Positions 7,684-16,714 are shown, numbered from the stretch's first letter. The stretch: 64,000 nt of DNA from CAVSMC01 sp963798655 (GCA_963798655.1 CAWCUH010000004.1:248001-312000); one strand, 5' to 3'. The notes: generated by a model not told the origin, from the letters alone. Made by a program: numbers and translations.

Positions 7684-10600
7684 ATGGAAGGCAACGTGTC
7701 GAGCGCGCCGGAGCGCGTCGAGGCGGTCGTCGCACTCGTGCGCGAGCGCGTCGCGCCGGAGCGGCGCGAGACGATCGAGCGCTTCGTTCGCGAATACTTC
7801 CGCCAGGTCGCGCCGGAGGATCTCGCCGAGCGCGCGGTCGCCGATCTCTACGGCGCCGCGCTGTCGCATTTCAATTTCGCGCGCAAGCGCGAGCCGGGAC
7901 AGCCGCGCGTTCGCATCGTGAACCCGACGCTCGACGAGCACGGCTGGCAATCGACGCACACGGTGATCGAGGTCGTCCACGATGACATGCCGTTCCTCGT
8001 CGACTCGCTCACGATGGAGGTGAACCGTCACGGTCTCACGCTGCACCTGTTCATCCATCCGATCCTGTCCGTCGTGCGCGACGCGCAAGGCACGCTCGTC
8101 GACGTGCGCGCTCCGGGCGAGGCGCCGGAACCCGAGCGCCGCGAATCGTTCATGCACGTCGAGATCGATCGCATCGTCGACGCGACGGCGATGGCCGCGC
8201 TCGCCGCGGACGTCGAGCGCGTGCTGTCCGACGTCGCGGGCGCGACGACCGACTGGCCGAAGATGGCGGCTGCGATGCGCGCCGCCGCGCAGGACCTGCA
8301 GCGGCGTCCACCGCGCACGGCGCCCGAAACGCTCGCCGAAGCGCGCGCATTCCTCGACTGGCTGGTCGACAACCACTTCACCTTCCTCGGCTATCGCTGC
8401 AACGATCTCGTGGCGATCGACGGCGGCGACGCGCTGAAGGCGGTCGCCGGCTCGGGCCTCGGCATCCTGCGCGATGGCGCATCGGGCGGCATGTCGGGCA
8501 GCTTCGCCGCGCTGCCGCCGCAGGCCCGCGCGCTCGCGCATTCGCCCGATCCGCTCGTGCTGACCAAGGCGAACTCGCGCTCTACCGTGCATCGGCCGGG
8601 ATACCTCGACTACGTCGGCGTCAAGCGCTTCGGCGACGACGGCCGCGTGATCGGCGAGCACCGCTTCCTCGGCCTTTACACGTCGACCGCGTACAGCGCG
8701 CACCCGGCCGCGATCCCGCTGCTTCGGCGCAAGGTTGCGAACGTCGTCGCTCGCGCGCGCGTCGCGCCGGGAAGCCACGCCGGCAAGGCGCTGCTGAACA
8801 TCCTCGAGACATACCCGCGTGATGAGCTGTTCCAGGTCAGCGAGAACGATCTGCTCGCGATCGCGACCGGCATCCTGCATCTCGGCGAGCGCCAGCGCTT
8901 TCGGCTGTTCGTGCGCCGCGACGCCTACGAGCGCTTCGTCACGTGCCTGCTCTACGCGCCGCGCGAGAACTACACGACCGACCTGCGCCTGAAATGGCAG
9001 ACGATCCTGCTGCAGGCGTTCAACGGCACCAGCGCGGAATTCGGCGTGTTCCTGTCCGAGTCGGTGCTTGCGCGGATCCTGATCACCGTGCGCACGACGC
9101 CAGGCAAGATTCCCGACGTCGACGTCGCCGCGCTGGAGGCGAAGCTCGCCGTCGCGGCGCGCCGCTGGGACGACGAGCTCGCGCAGGCGCTGATCGACCA
9201 TCTGGGCGAAGCGCGCGGCGCCGCGCTCAACAAGCGGTTCGCCGCGGCGTTCCCGGTGTCGTACCGCGAGGACGTGCCGGCACGGCGCGCCGTGGCCGAC
9301 GTCGAAATGCTCGAGCGCGTCGCCGACGGCGCACCGCTCGGCATGAGCCTGTACCGGCCGCTCGAGGCCGCGCCCGGCACGCTGCGATTCAAGCTGTTTC
9401 GACGCGGCGCTCCGGTGACGCTCTCCGACAGCCTGCCGATGCTCGAGCGGATGGGCCTGCGCGTGCTCGACGAGCATCCGTTTCGCACGCAGAGCGCGGA
9501 AGGCACGACGATCTGGATGCACGACTTCGGCCTCGCGCTCGCCGATGATGCCGACATCGCGATCGACTCGGTGCACGCGCTGTTCGAGGACGCATTCGGC
9601 CGCATCTTCGACGGCGACGTCGAGAACGACGGCTTCAATCGGCTCGTGCTCGCCGCGCGGTTGGCCGCCGACGACATCACCGTGCTGCGCGCGTACGCGC
9701 GCTACATGCGCCAGATCGGCTTCCCGCTGTCGCAGGCGTTCATCGAATCGACGCTCGCAGCGAACGCCGACATCGCGCGACTGATCGTGAACCTGTTCCG
9801 GCTGCGCTTCGACCCGCAGCCGATGCCCCAAGGGGAGAACGTCGAAGCGCGCCAGCTCGCTGCGATCGAGACGGCGCTCGACCGCGTCGACAATCTGAAC
9901 GAGGACCGGGTGCTGCGCGAATACGTCGCACTGGTGCAGGCGACCACGCGCACGAATTTCTGGCGCGCGAACCCGGACGGCACGCGGCGCTCGTTCCTGT
10001 CGTTCAAGTTCGACCCGGCGAAGATTCCCGCGCTGCCGGAGCCGCGGCCGATGTTCGAGATCTTCGTCTACAGCACGCGCTTCGAAGGCGTTCACCTGCG
10101 CGGCGGCAAGGTCGCGCGGGGCGGCTTGCGCTGGTCCGATCGGCCGGAAGACTTCCGCACCGAGGTGCTCGGGCTGATGAAGGCGCAGATGGTGAAGAAC
10201 ATCGTCATCGTGCCGGTCGGCTCCAAGGGCGGCTTCGTGCTGAAGAAGGCGCCGCCGGCATCCGATCGCGACGCCTACATGAAGGAAGGCATCGCCTGCT
10301 ACAAGGAGTACCTGCGCGGGCTGCTCGACCTCACCGACAACCGCGCCGGCGAGACGATCGTCGCGCCGCCGCAGGTGCGCCGTCACGATCCCGACGATCC
10401 GTATCTCGTCGTCGCGGCCGACAAGGGCACGGCGAGCTTTTCCGATTACGCGAACGCCGTGTCGGCGGAGTATGGCTTCTGGCTCGGCGACGCGTTCGCC
10501 TCCGGCGGCTCGGTCGGCTACGACCACAAGGCGATGGGCATCACGGCTCGCGGCGCGTGGGAATCCGCGAAGCGGCATTTCCGCGAAATGGGCGTCGACA

Positions 10601-12495
10601 CGCAGACGACCGACTTCACCGTCGTCGGCATCGGCGACATGTCGGGCGACGTGTTCGGCAACGGCATGCTTCAATCGAAGCACATCAGGCTTCTCGCCGC
10701 ATTCGATCACCGGCACGTGTTCCTCGACCCGAATCCCGATCCGGCAGCAAGCCTCGCCGAGCGCGCGCGGCTTTTCAAGCTCGCGCGCTCCTCGTGGGCC
10801 GACTACGACGAGAAGTTGATATCCGACGGCGGAGGCGTTTGGCCGCGCAGCGCGAAGTCGATTCCGTTGTCGCCACAGGTGCGCACGGTGCTTGGCGTCG
10901 ACGCCGAAGCGCTATCGCCGGCGGATCTGTTGAAGACCATCGTCAAGGCGCCGGTCGACCTGCTCTACAACGGCGGCATCGGCACGTACGTCAAGAGCGC
11001 GAGCGAAACGCACGCCGCCGTCGGCGACCGCGCGAACGATGCGATCCGCGTCGACGGCCGCGAGCTTCGCTGCAAGGTCGTCGTCGAAGGGGGCAATCTC
11101 GGCTGCACGCAGCTCGGACGCATCGAATACGCGCGCGGCGGCGGGCGGATCTTCACCGATGCGATCGACAACTCCGCGGGGGTCGACACGTCCGATCACG
11201 AGGTCAACATCAAGATCCTGCTCGGTCTCGCGATCGCCGACGGCGAGCTGACCGAGAAGCAGCGCAACAGCGTGCTCGCGTCGATGACCGACGATGTCGC
11301 CGCGCTCGTGCTGCGCGACAATTATTTCCAGACGCAGTCGCTGTCCGTCGCGAAGCGCCGCGCGACCGAGCTGCTCGACCAGCAGGAGCGCTTCATCCGC
11401 TTCCTCGAGAAGGCCGGACGGTTGAATCGCGCGATCGAATACCTGCCCTCCGACGAGGAGTTCGCCGAGCGCAGGACGCGCAACGAAGGACTGACGACGC
11501 CCGAAAGCGCCGTGCTGCTCGCGTACTCGAAGATGTGGCTCTACGACGAGCTCCTCGCCTCGACGCTCCCCGACGACGCATGGGTCGCCACGGCGCTCGC
11601 GCGCTATTTCCCCGAGGCCGTGCGCACGCGCTTCGCGGCGTACATGCTGCGCCACCCGCTGCGCCGCGACATCATCGCGACGCACGTCACCAACAGCATG
11701 GTGAACCGGGTCGGCGCGACGTTCGTCCATCGCCTCGCCGAGGCGACCGGCGCATCGGCGCCCGAGGTCGTTCGCGCGTACCTGCTCGCGCGCGAGGTGT
11801 TCGACTTCGTTCCGGTGTGGCACGAGATCGAGTCGCTCGACAACAAGGTGCCCGATAGCGTGCAGGCGGACATGCTGACCGAGACCGGCCGCACGATCGT
11901 TCGCGCGACGAGCTGGTTCCTGCGCTCGCCGCGCCTCGCCGACGACATGGCGGCGACGATCGACGCGTTCGGCGCGGGCGTGAACGCGGTGCGCGAGGCG
12001 CTCGCCGGCGCGCGCGACGGCTTCGGCGCATCGGCCGTCGCGGCGCGCTTCGTCGCGGCCGGCGCAGGCGGGTCGCTCGCCGAGCGCGTCGCCGCATTCG
12101 AGCCGCTCGTCGGCGCGCTCGACATCACCGAGATCGCGTCGTCGACCGGCCGTCCGATCCCGATCGTCGCGTCGGTGTACTTCGAGCTCTCCGATCGACT
12201 GGGCCTGCCGTGGCTGCGCGATCGCATCGGCGCGCTGCCGGCCGACAGCCACTGGCGCGCGCTCGCGCGCACGGCGATGCGCGACGATCTTTCGGCGCTC
12301 GCGCGCTCGCTCGCGTCACGCGCATTGAGCGAAGGCGGCGCCGGCGACACGGCGACGGTGCTCGTCGGCTGGAGGGCGAAGCATGCGACGGCGCTCGCGC
12401 GCGCCGAGCGGCTGATCGGCGAGCTGAAGATGGCGGCGGCGCTCGACCTGCCGATGCTGTCGGTCGCGTTGCGCGAGTTGCGCAACCTCGGTTGA
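7684..12495 (+). CDS. gdhB: NAD-specific glutamate dehydrogenase, large (180 kDa) class
   Basis: 1603 residues, the normal size for the large bacterial NAD-GDH class. It converts glutamate plus NAD+ to 2-oxoglutarate, ammonium and NADH in the cytoplasm and serves glutamate catabolism. The catalytic domain begins with GGLRWSDRPEDFRTEVLGLM and contains the lysine-rich VPVGSKGGFVLKK; the Rossmann part shows VGIGDMSGDVFGNGM and later VVEGGNLGCTQLGR. The N-terminal 700 residues hold ACT-like regulatory regions (THTVIEVVHDDMPFLVDSLT). ATG 7684 follows a strong ribosome site, GGAGGGGCC. It is monocistronic and ends before a convergent PEP-CTERM gene. Confidence 0.95.
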   Translation: MEGNVSSAPERVEAVVALVRERVAPERRETIERFVREYFRQVAPEDLAERAVADLYGAALSHFNFARKREPGQPRVRIVNPTLDEHGWQSTHTVIEVVHDDMPFLVDSLTMEVNRHGLTLHLFIHPILSVVRDAQGTLVDVRAPGEAPEPERRESFMHVEIDRIVDATAMAALAADVERVLSDVAGATTDWPKMAAAMRAAAQDLQRRPPRTAPETLAEARAFLDWLVDNHFTFLGYRCNDLVAIDGGDALKAVAGSGLGILRDGASGGMSGSFAALPPQARALAHSPDPLVLTKANSRSTVHRPGYLDYVGVKRFGDDGRVIGEHRFLGLYTSTAYSAHPAAIPLLRRKVANVVARARVAPGSHAGKALLNILETYPRDELFQVSENDLLAIATGILHLGERQRFRLFVRRDAYERFVTCLLYAPRENYTTDLRLKWQTILLQAFNGTSAEFGVFLSESVLARILITVRTTPGKIPDVDVAALEAKLAVAARRWDDELAQALIDHLGEARGAALNKRFAAAFPVSYREDVPARRAVADVEMLERVADGAPLGMSLYRPLEAAPGTLRFKLFRRGAPVTLSDSLPMLERMGLRVLDEHPFRTQSAEGTTIWMHDFGLALADDADIAIDSVHALFEDAFGRIFDGDVENDGFNRLVLAARLAADDITVLRAYARYMRQIGFPLSQAFIESTLAANADIARLIVNLFRLRFDPQPMPQGENVEARQLAAIETALDRVDNLNEDRVLREYVALVQATTRTNFWRANPDGTRRSFLSFKFDPAKIPALPEPRPMFEIFVYSTRFEGVHLRGGKVARGGLRWSDRPEDFRTEVLGLMKAQMVKNIVIVPVGSKGGFVLKKAPPASDRDAYMKEGIACYKEYLRGLLDLTDNRAGETIVAPPQVRRHDPDDPYLVVAADKGTASFSDYANAVSAEYGFWLGDAFASGGSVGYDHKAMGITARGAWESAKRHFREMGVDTQTTDFTVVGIGDMSGDVFGNGMLQSKHIRLLAAFDHRHVFLDPNPDPAASLAERARLFKLARSSWADYDEKLISDGGGVWPRSAKSIPLSPQVRTVLGVDAEALSPADLLKTIVKAPVDLLYNGGIGTYVKSASETHAAVGDRANDAIRVDGRELRCKVVVEGGNLGCTQLGRIEYARGGGRIFTDAIDNSAGVDTSDHEVNIKILLGLAIADGELTEKQRNSVLASMTDDVAALVLRDNYFQTQSLSVAKRRATELLDQQERFIRFLEKAGRLNRAIEYLPSDEEFAERRTRNEGLTTPESAVLLAYSKMWLYDELLASTLPDDAWVATALARYFPEAVRTRFAAYMLRHPLRRDIIATHVTNSMVNRVGATFVHRLAEATGASAPEVVRAYLLAREVFDFVPVWHEIESLDNKVPDSVQADMLTETGRTIVRATSWFLRSPRLADDMAATIDAFGAGVNAVREALAGARDGFGASAVAARFVAAGAGGSLAERVAAFEPLVGALDITEIASSTGRPIPIVASVYFELSDRLGLPWLRDRIGALPADSHWRALARTAMRDDLSALARSLASRALSEGGAGDTATVLVGWRAKHATALARAERLIGELKMAAALDLPMLSVALRELRNLG

Positions 12496-12505
12496 CGCGG
12501 CGAAC

Positions 12506-12526
12506 GGCCGGGCGCGACGCCTGGCC
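12506..12526 (+). terminator. Hairpin after glutamate dehydrogenase
   Basis: GGCCGGGCG, a three-base loop CGA, and CGCCTGGCC form a 9-bp stem with one G-T wobble, 11 bases after the gdhB stop. There is no T-tract, so termination efficiency is uncertain; it may serve both convergent genes. Confidence 0.4.
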
Positions 12527-12583
12527 GACGCGCGACGCGCGACGCGAGGTTCTGGTCGCGCGGCGCTTCGCGGCCCCGTGCGA

Positions 12584-13141
12584 TCAGCCGTTGCGCCGAC
12601 GCGACGCGAAGCCGATCGCGCACAACGCGATCGCCGCCAACGCGTACGTCGACGGCTCGGCGACGGTGCGCGCGGCCTCGAGATTGAAGTCGTCGAGAAA
12701 GGCCGGACCGCTTGTCGTTCCGAAGATCTGGAACCCTACCAGCGCCTTGCCGGCGTCGAGTTCCGCGGTGAGGTTCACGAACGTCCAGTCGTTGCCCTGG
12801 CCGATCATGTTGACCAACACGTTTTCCGTGGTTGCGTCGCTGTAGGTCAACACCACCGCATCGAAGAGGCCGCCGTCGCGCTTGCCCCAGAACGAAAGCT
12901 CGCTGATGGACGACGTCGCGACCGCCGCGAATGTCTGACTGACGTTGTCGGACGAGAATCCGGCAAACGAGAACGAGCCCGAATGGGCCTGGGCGTTCGT
13001 CACTGTGCCCAGCGCGGTCCACCCGGTGAAGTCGCCCGTTTCGAAGCCCGGATTGACGAAGAGATTCGCCTGGGAGGTAGCGGACACGGCCGCCAGCGCA
13101 AACCCGAGCGTCATATGGCGCCAATCGAGTAGCCGCTTCAT
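12584..13141 (-). CDS. PEP-CTERM sorting domain protein
   Basis: 185 residues. A signal peptide (MTLGFALAAVSATSQA) is followed by a jelly-roll-like domain starting NLFVNPGFETGDFTGWTALG, typical of exported PEP-CTERM proteins, and a C-terminal sorting tail: VAEPSTYALAAIALCAIGFA then the basic end SRRRNG. Exosortase (EpsH/XrtA type) would cleave at the PEP-like motif; here the first proline is replaced by alanine (AEP). Such proteins are tied to exopolysaccharide and floc formation. The start MKRLL is preceded by GAGGGG. No exosortase or polysaccharide gene lies in this window. Confidence 0.85.
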   Translation of the reverse strand: MKRLLDWRHMTLGFALAAVSATSQANLFVNPGFETGDFTGWTALGTVTNAQAHSGSFSFAGFSSDNVSQTFAAVATSSISELSFWGKRDGGLFDAVVLTYSDATTENVLVNMIGQGNDWTFVNLTAELDAGKALVGFQIFGTTSGPAFLDDFNLEAARTVAEPSTYALAAIALCAIGFASRRRNG

Positions 13142-13352
13142 TGGACGTCCCCTCTTTGGTTGGCTGCTTCGCGGCGCCGGAGCATCCGCGAGCTTGTGGG
13201 AGCACCCCCGCAGCACAATCTACGCCAGCCGTGTTTGCCCTTGAACATCAAAGGCTTGAGGGCCCGGTTTCCGTCACCAGCGCGTCGTATGTAAAGGCTG
13301 CCGACAGGCTCGGCGCGCCGACCGCGACGCGGCTGAGGCGTGCGGCGACATG

Positions 13353-13369
13353 ACCACGGGAACCGTGGT
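13353..13369 (-). terminator. Hairpin downstream of nrdG
   Basis: ACCACGG, loop GAA, CCGTGGT form a perfect 7-bp stem 39 bases beyond the nrdG stop (minus-strand reading). No T-tract follows. It could end the nrd operon or be a structure in the PEP-CTERM leader region. The rest of 13142-13407 holds only the PEP-CTERM upstream region. Confidence 0.35.
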
Positions 13370-13407
13370 AACGGCACCGCGACGCAGACCGCCCGGTAGC
13401 GGTACGC

Positions 13408-14139
13408 TCAGCGAACCGTCACTTCGACGCCGTGCGCGCGAAGTGCGTCCACGAGCCCGGCATCGATCGTCGCGCCGCGCGGCGCTGCGGCGATGACCGC
13501 TTCGTCGTCGCAGCCGTTCGCGCGAAACGGCTGCAGCACCCAATCCCGGATGCCGTGCGCGACCAGCGCGTCGGCGATCGAATGCAACGCCGCGGCCGGT
13601 GTGAGCGTCGGATGCACGGTGGTGCGCACCTCGAAATCGACGCGCGAGGCGCGCAGCAGGTCGAGCGACTCGAACGCGGCTTCGCCGCTCGATGCGACGC
13701 CGGTCAGCGCCCGGTAGCCGTCGCGCGGCGCCTTGACGTCGAACCCGACCCAGTCGACGACCGGCAGCAGCGCTTCGAGCCGCCGCGGATGCGCGCCACC
13801 GGTGTGCAGCCCGACCTCGAAGCCGAGCGCACGAACATCGCGCACCGCGTCGACGATCGCGTGCTGCGCCGTCGGCTCGCCGCCCGAAAACACGACGCCG
13901 TCGAGCAGTCCGCGCCGCGTGTCGAGCCACCGGAGCACATCGGGCCATGCCCGTTCTGCCGCCGCGTCGCCGCCGCGCGCCGATATCAGATGCGGATTGT
14001 GGCAGTACCCGCAGCGCCACGGGCAGCCCTGCGTGAACACGACCGCCGCGAGACGGCCGGGGAAGTCGTTCGCGGTGAACGGCACGACGCCGCCGACGCG
14101 AAGCGTGCGCTGCAGCAGCGCGGGCGCGCCGTCGGGCAT
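13408..14139 (-). CDS. nrdG: Anaerobic ribonucleotide reductase activating protein (radical SAM)
   Basis: 243 residues from MPDGAPALLQRTL. It uses S-adenosylmethionine and a [4Fe-4S] cluster to generate the glycyl radical on NrdD. The cluster motif CX3CX2C is seen as GCPWRCGYCHNPH at about residue 40, followed by the SAM-binding GGE motif in VVFSGGEPTAQ. It is the third gene of the nrd operon, starting 10 bases after the stop of the small glycyl-radical gene, with no clear ribosome site of its own, which suggests translational coupling. Expression should follow the FNR/NrdR-type promoter upstream of the large subunit. Confidence 0.92.
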   Translation of the reverse strand: MPDGAPALLQRTLRVGGVVPFTANDFPGRLAAVVFTQGCPWRCGYCHNPHLISARGGDAAAERAWPDVLRWLDTRRGLLDGVVFSGGEPTAQHAIVDAVRDVRALGFEVGLHTGGAHPRRLEALLPVVDWVGFDVKAPRDGYRALTGVASSGEAAFESLDLLRASRVDFEVRTTVHPTLTPAAALHSIADALVAHGIRDWVLQPFRANGCDDEAVIAAAPRGATIDAGLVDALRAHGVEVTVR

Positions 14140-14149
14140 CGCGCTGTCT

Positions 14150-14371
14150 TTAGTAGTGCGCGACGGCGCGCGACTCGCGGAAGAAGCGGCGCTCGGCATG
14201 CTCGCCCTTCTTGCCGACGTTCCACGACGCGACCGGCCGGTGATAGCCCATGACGCGTGTCCACACCTCGCATCGCTGGCGCTCGTCGTCGGCGAGGCCG
14301 GGGCGCACGGTGGTATCGTCGCTGCGCGTCGCATCGGCAGTAAAGTGCTTCGCTTCGGTCATCGTGTTCAT
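14150..14371 (-). CDS. nrdD: Separate glycyl-radical domain of class III ribonucleotide reductase
   Basis: 73 residues. CEVWTRVMGYHRPVASWN is the C-terminal glycyl-radical loop of anaerobic ribonucleotide reductase, with the radical glycine at about residue 42, followed by VGKKGEHAERRFF. In most NrdD proteins this segment is continuous with the large chain; here the large chain stops 55 bases earlier and this piece has its own ATG with a strong ribosome site (AAAGGAGAAG, 4 bases before the ATG). The separate start signal argues for a true split gene rather than a frameshift. It presumably docks on the large subunit and is activated by NrdG. Confidence 0.85.
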   Translation of the reverse strand: MNTMTEAKHFTADATRSDDTTVRPGLADDERQRCEVWTRVMGYHRPVASWNVGKKGEHAERRFFRESRAVAHY

Positions 14372-14426
14372 TCAACTTCTCCTTTGACAGGAACGCACAC
14401 CGTGGCAGCGCTCGCGACGACACTCG

Positions 14427-16484
14427 CTAGGCCGCAAGCCGTCGACGCTTCTCGGCGAGCCGCTCCTCGTCGCAGCGCGGGCAGAACTCGTGCTCGCCGG
14501 CGAGATAGCCGTGCGACGGGCAGATCGAGAACGTCGGCGTCACCGTGATGTAGGGCAGGCGGAAGCGCTCGAGCGCGCGACGCACGAGCGTCTTGCATGC
14601 CTGCGGCGACGACAGCCGCTCGTTCATGTACAGATGCAGCACCGTGCCGCCGGTGTACTTGCGCTGCAGCGGGTCCTGGCGCGCGAGCGCCTCGAAGGGG
14701 TCGTCGGTGAACCCGACCGGAAGCTGCGAGCTGTTCGTGTAATACGGCTGCTCGCGCGTGCCGGCCTGCAGGATGTCGGGCCAGCGCTTCCGGTCCTCCT
14801 TCGCGAAGCGGTACGTCGTGCCTTCGGCCGGCGTCGCCTCGAGGTTGTACAGGTGGCCGGTCTCTTCCTGGAACGAGACGATGCGCGCGCGCAGGTGATC
14901 GAGCAGTCGCAGCGCGAACGCGTTGCCGCCGTCGGTGGTGATGTCGTCGGCATCGCGGCTGAAGTTGCGGATCATCTCGTTGATGCCGTTCACGCCGATC
15001 GTCGAGAAGTGGTTTCGCAGCGTGCCGAGATAGCGCTTGGTGTACGGGAACAGTCCCTGGTCGATCAGCCGCTGTATGACCTTGCGCTTCACCTCGAGGC
15101 TGTCCTTGGCGCAGACGAGCAGCTGGTCGAGCCGGCGATAGAGGCCGATCTCGTCGCCCGCGTGCAGATACCCGAGGCGCGCGCAGTTGATCGTCACCAC
15201 GCCGAGCGAGCCGGTCTGCTCGGCGCTGCCGAAGAGACCGTTGCCGCGCTTGAGCAGCTCGCGCAGGTCGAGCTGCAGACGGCAGCACATCGAGCGGATC
15301 ATGTTCGGCTTCAGCTCCGAGTTCACGAAGTTCTGGAAATACGGCAGCCCGTATTTCGCCGTCATCGCGAACAACGCTTCGCAATTCGGATGCTCCCAGT
15401 CGAAGTCCGGCGTGATGTTGTACGTCGGGATCGGGAACGTGAACACGCGCCCCTTCGCGTCGCCGGCGGTCATCACCTCGATGTACGCACGGTTGATCAT
15501 GTCCATCTCGCCCTGCAGGTCGCCGTAGGCGAACGGCATCTCGCAGCCGGCGATCACGGGAATCTGCTCGCGCAGGTCCTCCGGGCATACCCAGTCGAAC
15601 GTGAGATTGGTGAACGGCGTCTGCGTGCCCCAGCGCGACGGCACGTTCAGGTTGTAGATCAGCTCCTGCACGCACTGGCGCACCGCGTCGTAGCTCATGC
15701 GGTCGTTGCGCACGAACGGCGCCATGTACGTGTCGAACGAGCTGAACGCCTGCGCGCCCGCCCATTCGTTCTGCAGCGTGCCGAGGAAGTTGACGATCTG
15801 GCCCACCGCGCTCGACATGTGCTTCGGCGGCGCCGCCTCGACCTTGCCCGGCACGCCGTTCAGGCCTTCGTGCAGCAGCTGGCGCAGCGACCAGCCGGCG
15901 CAGTAGCCGGCGAGCATGTCGAGGTCGTGGATGTGCACGTCGCCGTCGCGGTGCGCACGGCCGATCTCCGGCGCATACACGTGCGACAGCCAGTAGTTGG
16001 CAACAACCTTCCCCGACACGTTGAGGATCAGTCCGCCGAGCGAATAGCCCTGGTTGGCATTCGCATTGACGCGCCAGTCCTTCTGCTCGAGGTACTCGTC
16101 GACCGACGCCGCGACGTCGACCAGCGTCTTTCGCTGGTCGCGCAGCCGTGCGTGACGGTCGCGATAGACGATGTAGGCGCGTGCCGTGTCGAAATAGCCG
16201 GCAGACGCAAGGCTGTGCTCGACGACGTCCTGGATTTGCTCGATCTGCGGCGCGCCGTCCTCGAATCGATGCGCGAGCACCCGACCGACGCCTTCGGCGA
16301 CGCGATCGGCCTCGGCGCGGTCGAATTCGCCGGTGGCGGCGCCGGCACGCGCGATCGCCGAGGCGATCTTCGCCAGGTCGAACGCCGCATGGCGTCCGTC
16401 ACGCTTGCAGACCTTCGCCGGAAGTCGCGGCGAGCGGGCTCTCGACGGCTGCAGCGGCGGCGCGGCCGTGCCAGGATGCGGCAT
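14427..16484 (-). CDS. nrdD: Anaerobic ribonucleoside-triphosphate reductase, large chain without glycyl-radical tail
   Basis: 685 residues. The N-terminus is an ATP-cone (KVCKRDGRHAAFDLAKIASA), followed by the ten-stranded barrel of class III reductases: GDVHIHDLDMLAGYCAGWSL, NEWAGAQAFSSFDTYMAP and RSMCCRLQLDLREL. The chain ends with a zinc-ribbon-like CPSHGYLAGEHEFCPRC and a short basic tail, then TAG; the glycyl-radical loop normally placed after the zinc site is in the next small gene. It reduces NTPs to dNTPs without oxygen. ATG 16484 follows GAGGAG. It is first in the operon nrdD-large, nrdD-small, nrdG. Confidence 0.93.
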   Translation of the reverse strand: MPHPGTAAPPLQPSRARSPRLPAKVCKRDGRHAAFDLAKIASAIARAGAATGEFDRAEADRVAEGVGRVLAHRFEDGAPQIEQIQDVVEHSLASAGYFDTARAYIVYRDRHARLRDQRKTLVDVAASVDEYLEQKDWRVNANANQGYSLGGLILNVSGKVVANYWLSHVYAPEIGRAHRDGDVHIHDLDMLAGYCAGWSLRQLLHEGLNGVPGKVEAAPPKHMSSAVGQIVNFLGTLQNEWAGAQAFSSFDTYMAPFVRNDRMSYDAVRQCVQELIYNLNVPSRWGTQTPFTNLTFDWVCPEDLREQIPVIAGCEMPFAYGDLQGEMDMINRAYIEVMTAGDAKGRVFTFPIPTYNITPDFDWEHPNCEALFAMTAKYGLPYFQNFVNSELKPNMIRSMCCRLQLDLRELLKRGNGLFGSAEQTGSLGVVTINCARLGYLHAGDEIGLYRRLDQLLVCAKDSLEVKRKVIQRLIDQGLFPYTKRYLGTLRNHFSTIGVNGINEMIRNFSRDADDITTDGGNAFALRLLDHLRARIVSFQEETGHLYNLEATPAEGTTYRFAKEDRKRWPDILQAGTREQPYYTNSSQLPVGFTDDPFEALARQDPLQRKYTGGTVLHLYMNERLSSPQACKTLVRRALERFRLPYITVTPTFSICPSHGYLAGEHEFCPRCDEERLAEKRRRLAA

Positions 16485-16536
16485 GAAGGCTCTCCTCGGG
16501 GTGGGCGCGACGCCAGTTCCGCGTCGACGGCGATGA

Positions 16537-16552
16537 CTACCAGATGTTGTGG
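16537..16552 (-). promoter_or_regulatory. NrdR box 1 (distal to promoter)
   Basis: Minus strand CCACAACATCTGGTAG resembles the 16-bp NrdR operator (ACACWATATATWGTGT-like). Its centre is 31 bp from that of the second box, three helical turns apart, which is the usual tandem NrdR arrangement. It lies downstream of the predicted transcription start, fitting repression. Confidence 0.6.
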
Positions 16553-16567
16553 TTTAAAAACAAGGTA

Positions 16568-16583
16568 GCGCAATACATTGTAG
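16568..16583 (-). promoter_or_regulatory. NrdR box 2 overlapping the nrdD -10 element
   Basis: Minus strand CTACAATGTATTGCGC matches 11 of 16 positions of an AT-rich NrdR consensus. It is separated by 15 bp from box 1. It contains TACAAT (16578-16583), a good -10 element for the nrd promoter, so ATP/dATP-loaded NrdR bound here would block RNA polymerase. Confidence 0.65.
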
Positions 16584-16607
16584 AGCGCCAAACGGCCCGG
16601 ACAATGT

Positions 16608-16621
16608 TTGATCCAGATCAA
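16608..16621. promoter_or_regulatory. Perfect FNR/ANR box
   Basis: TTGATCCAGATCAA is an exact match to the FNR/ANR/Dnr consensus TTGAT-N4-ATCAA. With the minus-strand TACAAT at 16578-16583 as -10, the box centre falls close to -41.5, the class II activating position. It lies 94 bp upstream of the divergent copper-chaperone gene and could act on both. Confidence 0.85.
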
Positions 16622-16714
16622 ACTTCGCCGTCGGGCGCCTGCGCGAACAGGCGCTTGGCACGCATCGTTCGCGCTGTATCGAGCTGGCGACGCGCGGACC
16701 GTTACAATCGGGAA

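Noticed and set aside
6520..10716. A 1398-codon open frame on the minus strand covering heme A synthase and half of gdhB.
   Set aside because: Only the last 358 codons are protein-like (heme A synthase); the rest is an antisense shadow of glutamate dehydrogenase caused by GC-rich codon usage.
14371..14427. Possibility that the nrdD split is one of the frameshifts.
   Set aside because: The small ORF has its own ATG with a strong ribosome site and the large chain ends naturally after the zinc motif, unlike the other frameshifted genes.
16650..16675. TGGCACG-like element before the copper chaperone, a possible sigma-54 -24/-12 promoter.
   Set aside because: The expected TTGCA does not occur at the right spacing (off by one base and mismatched).
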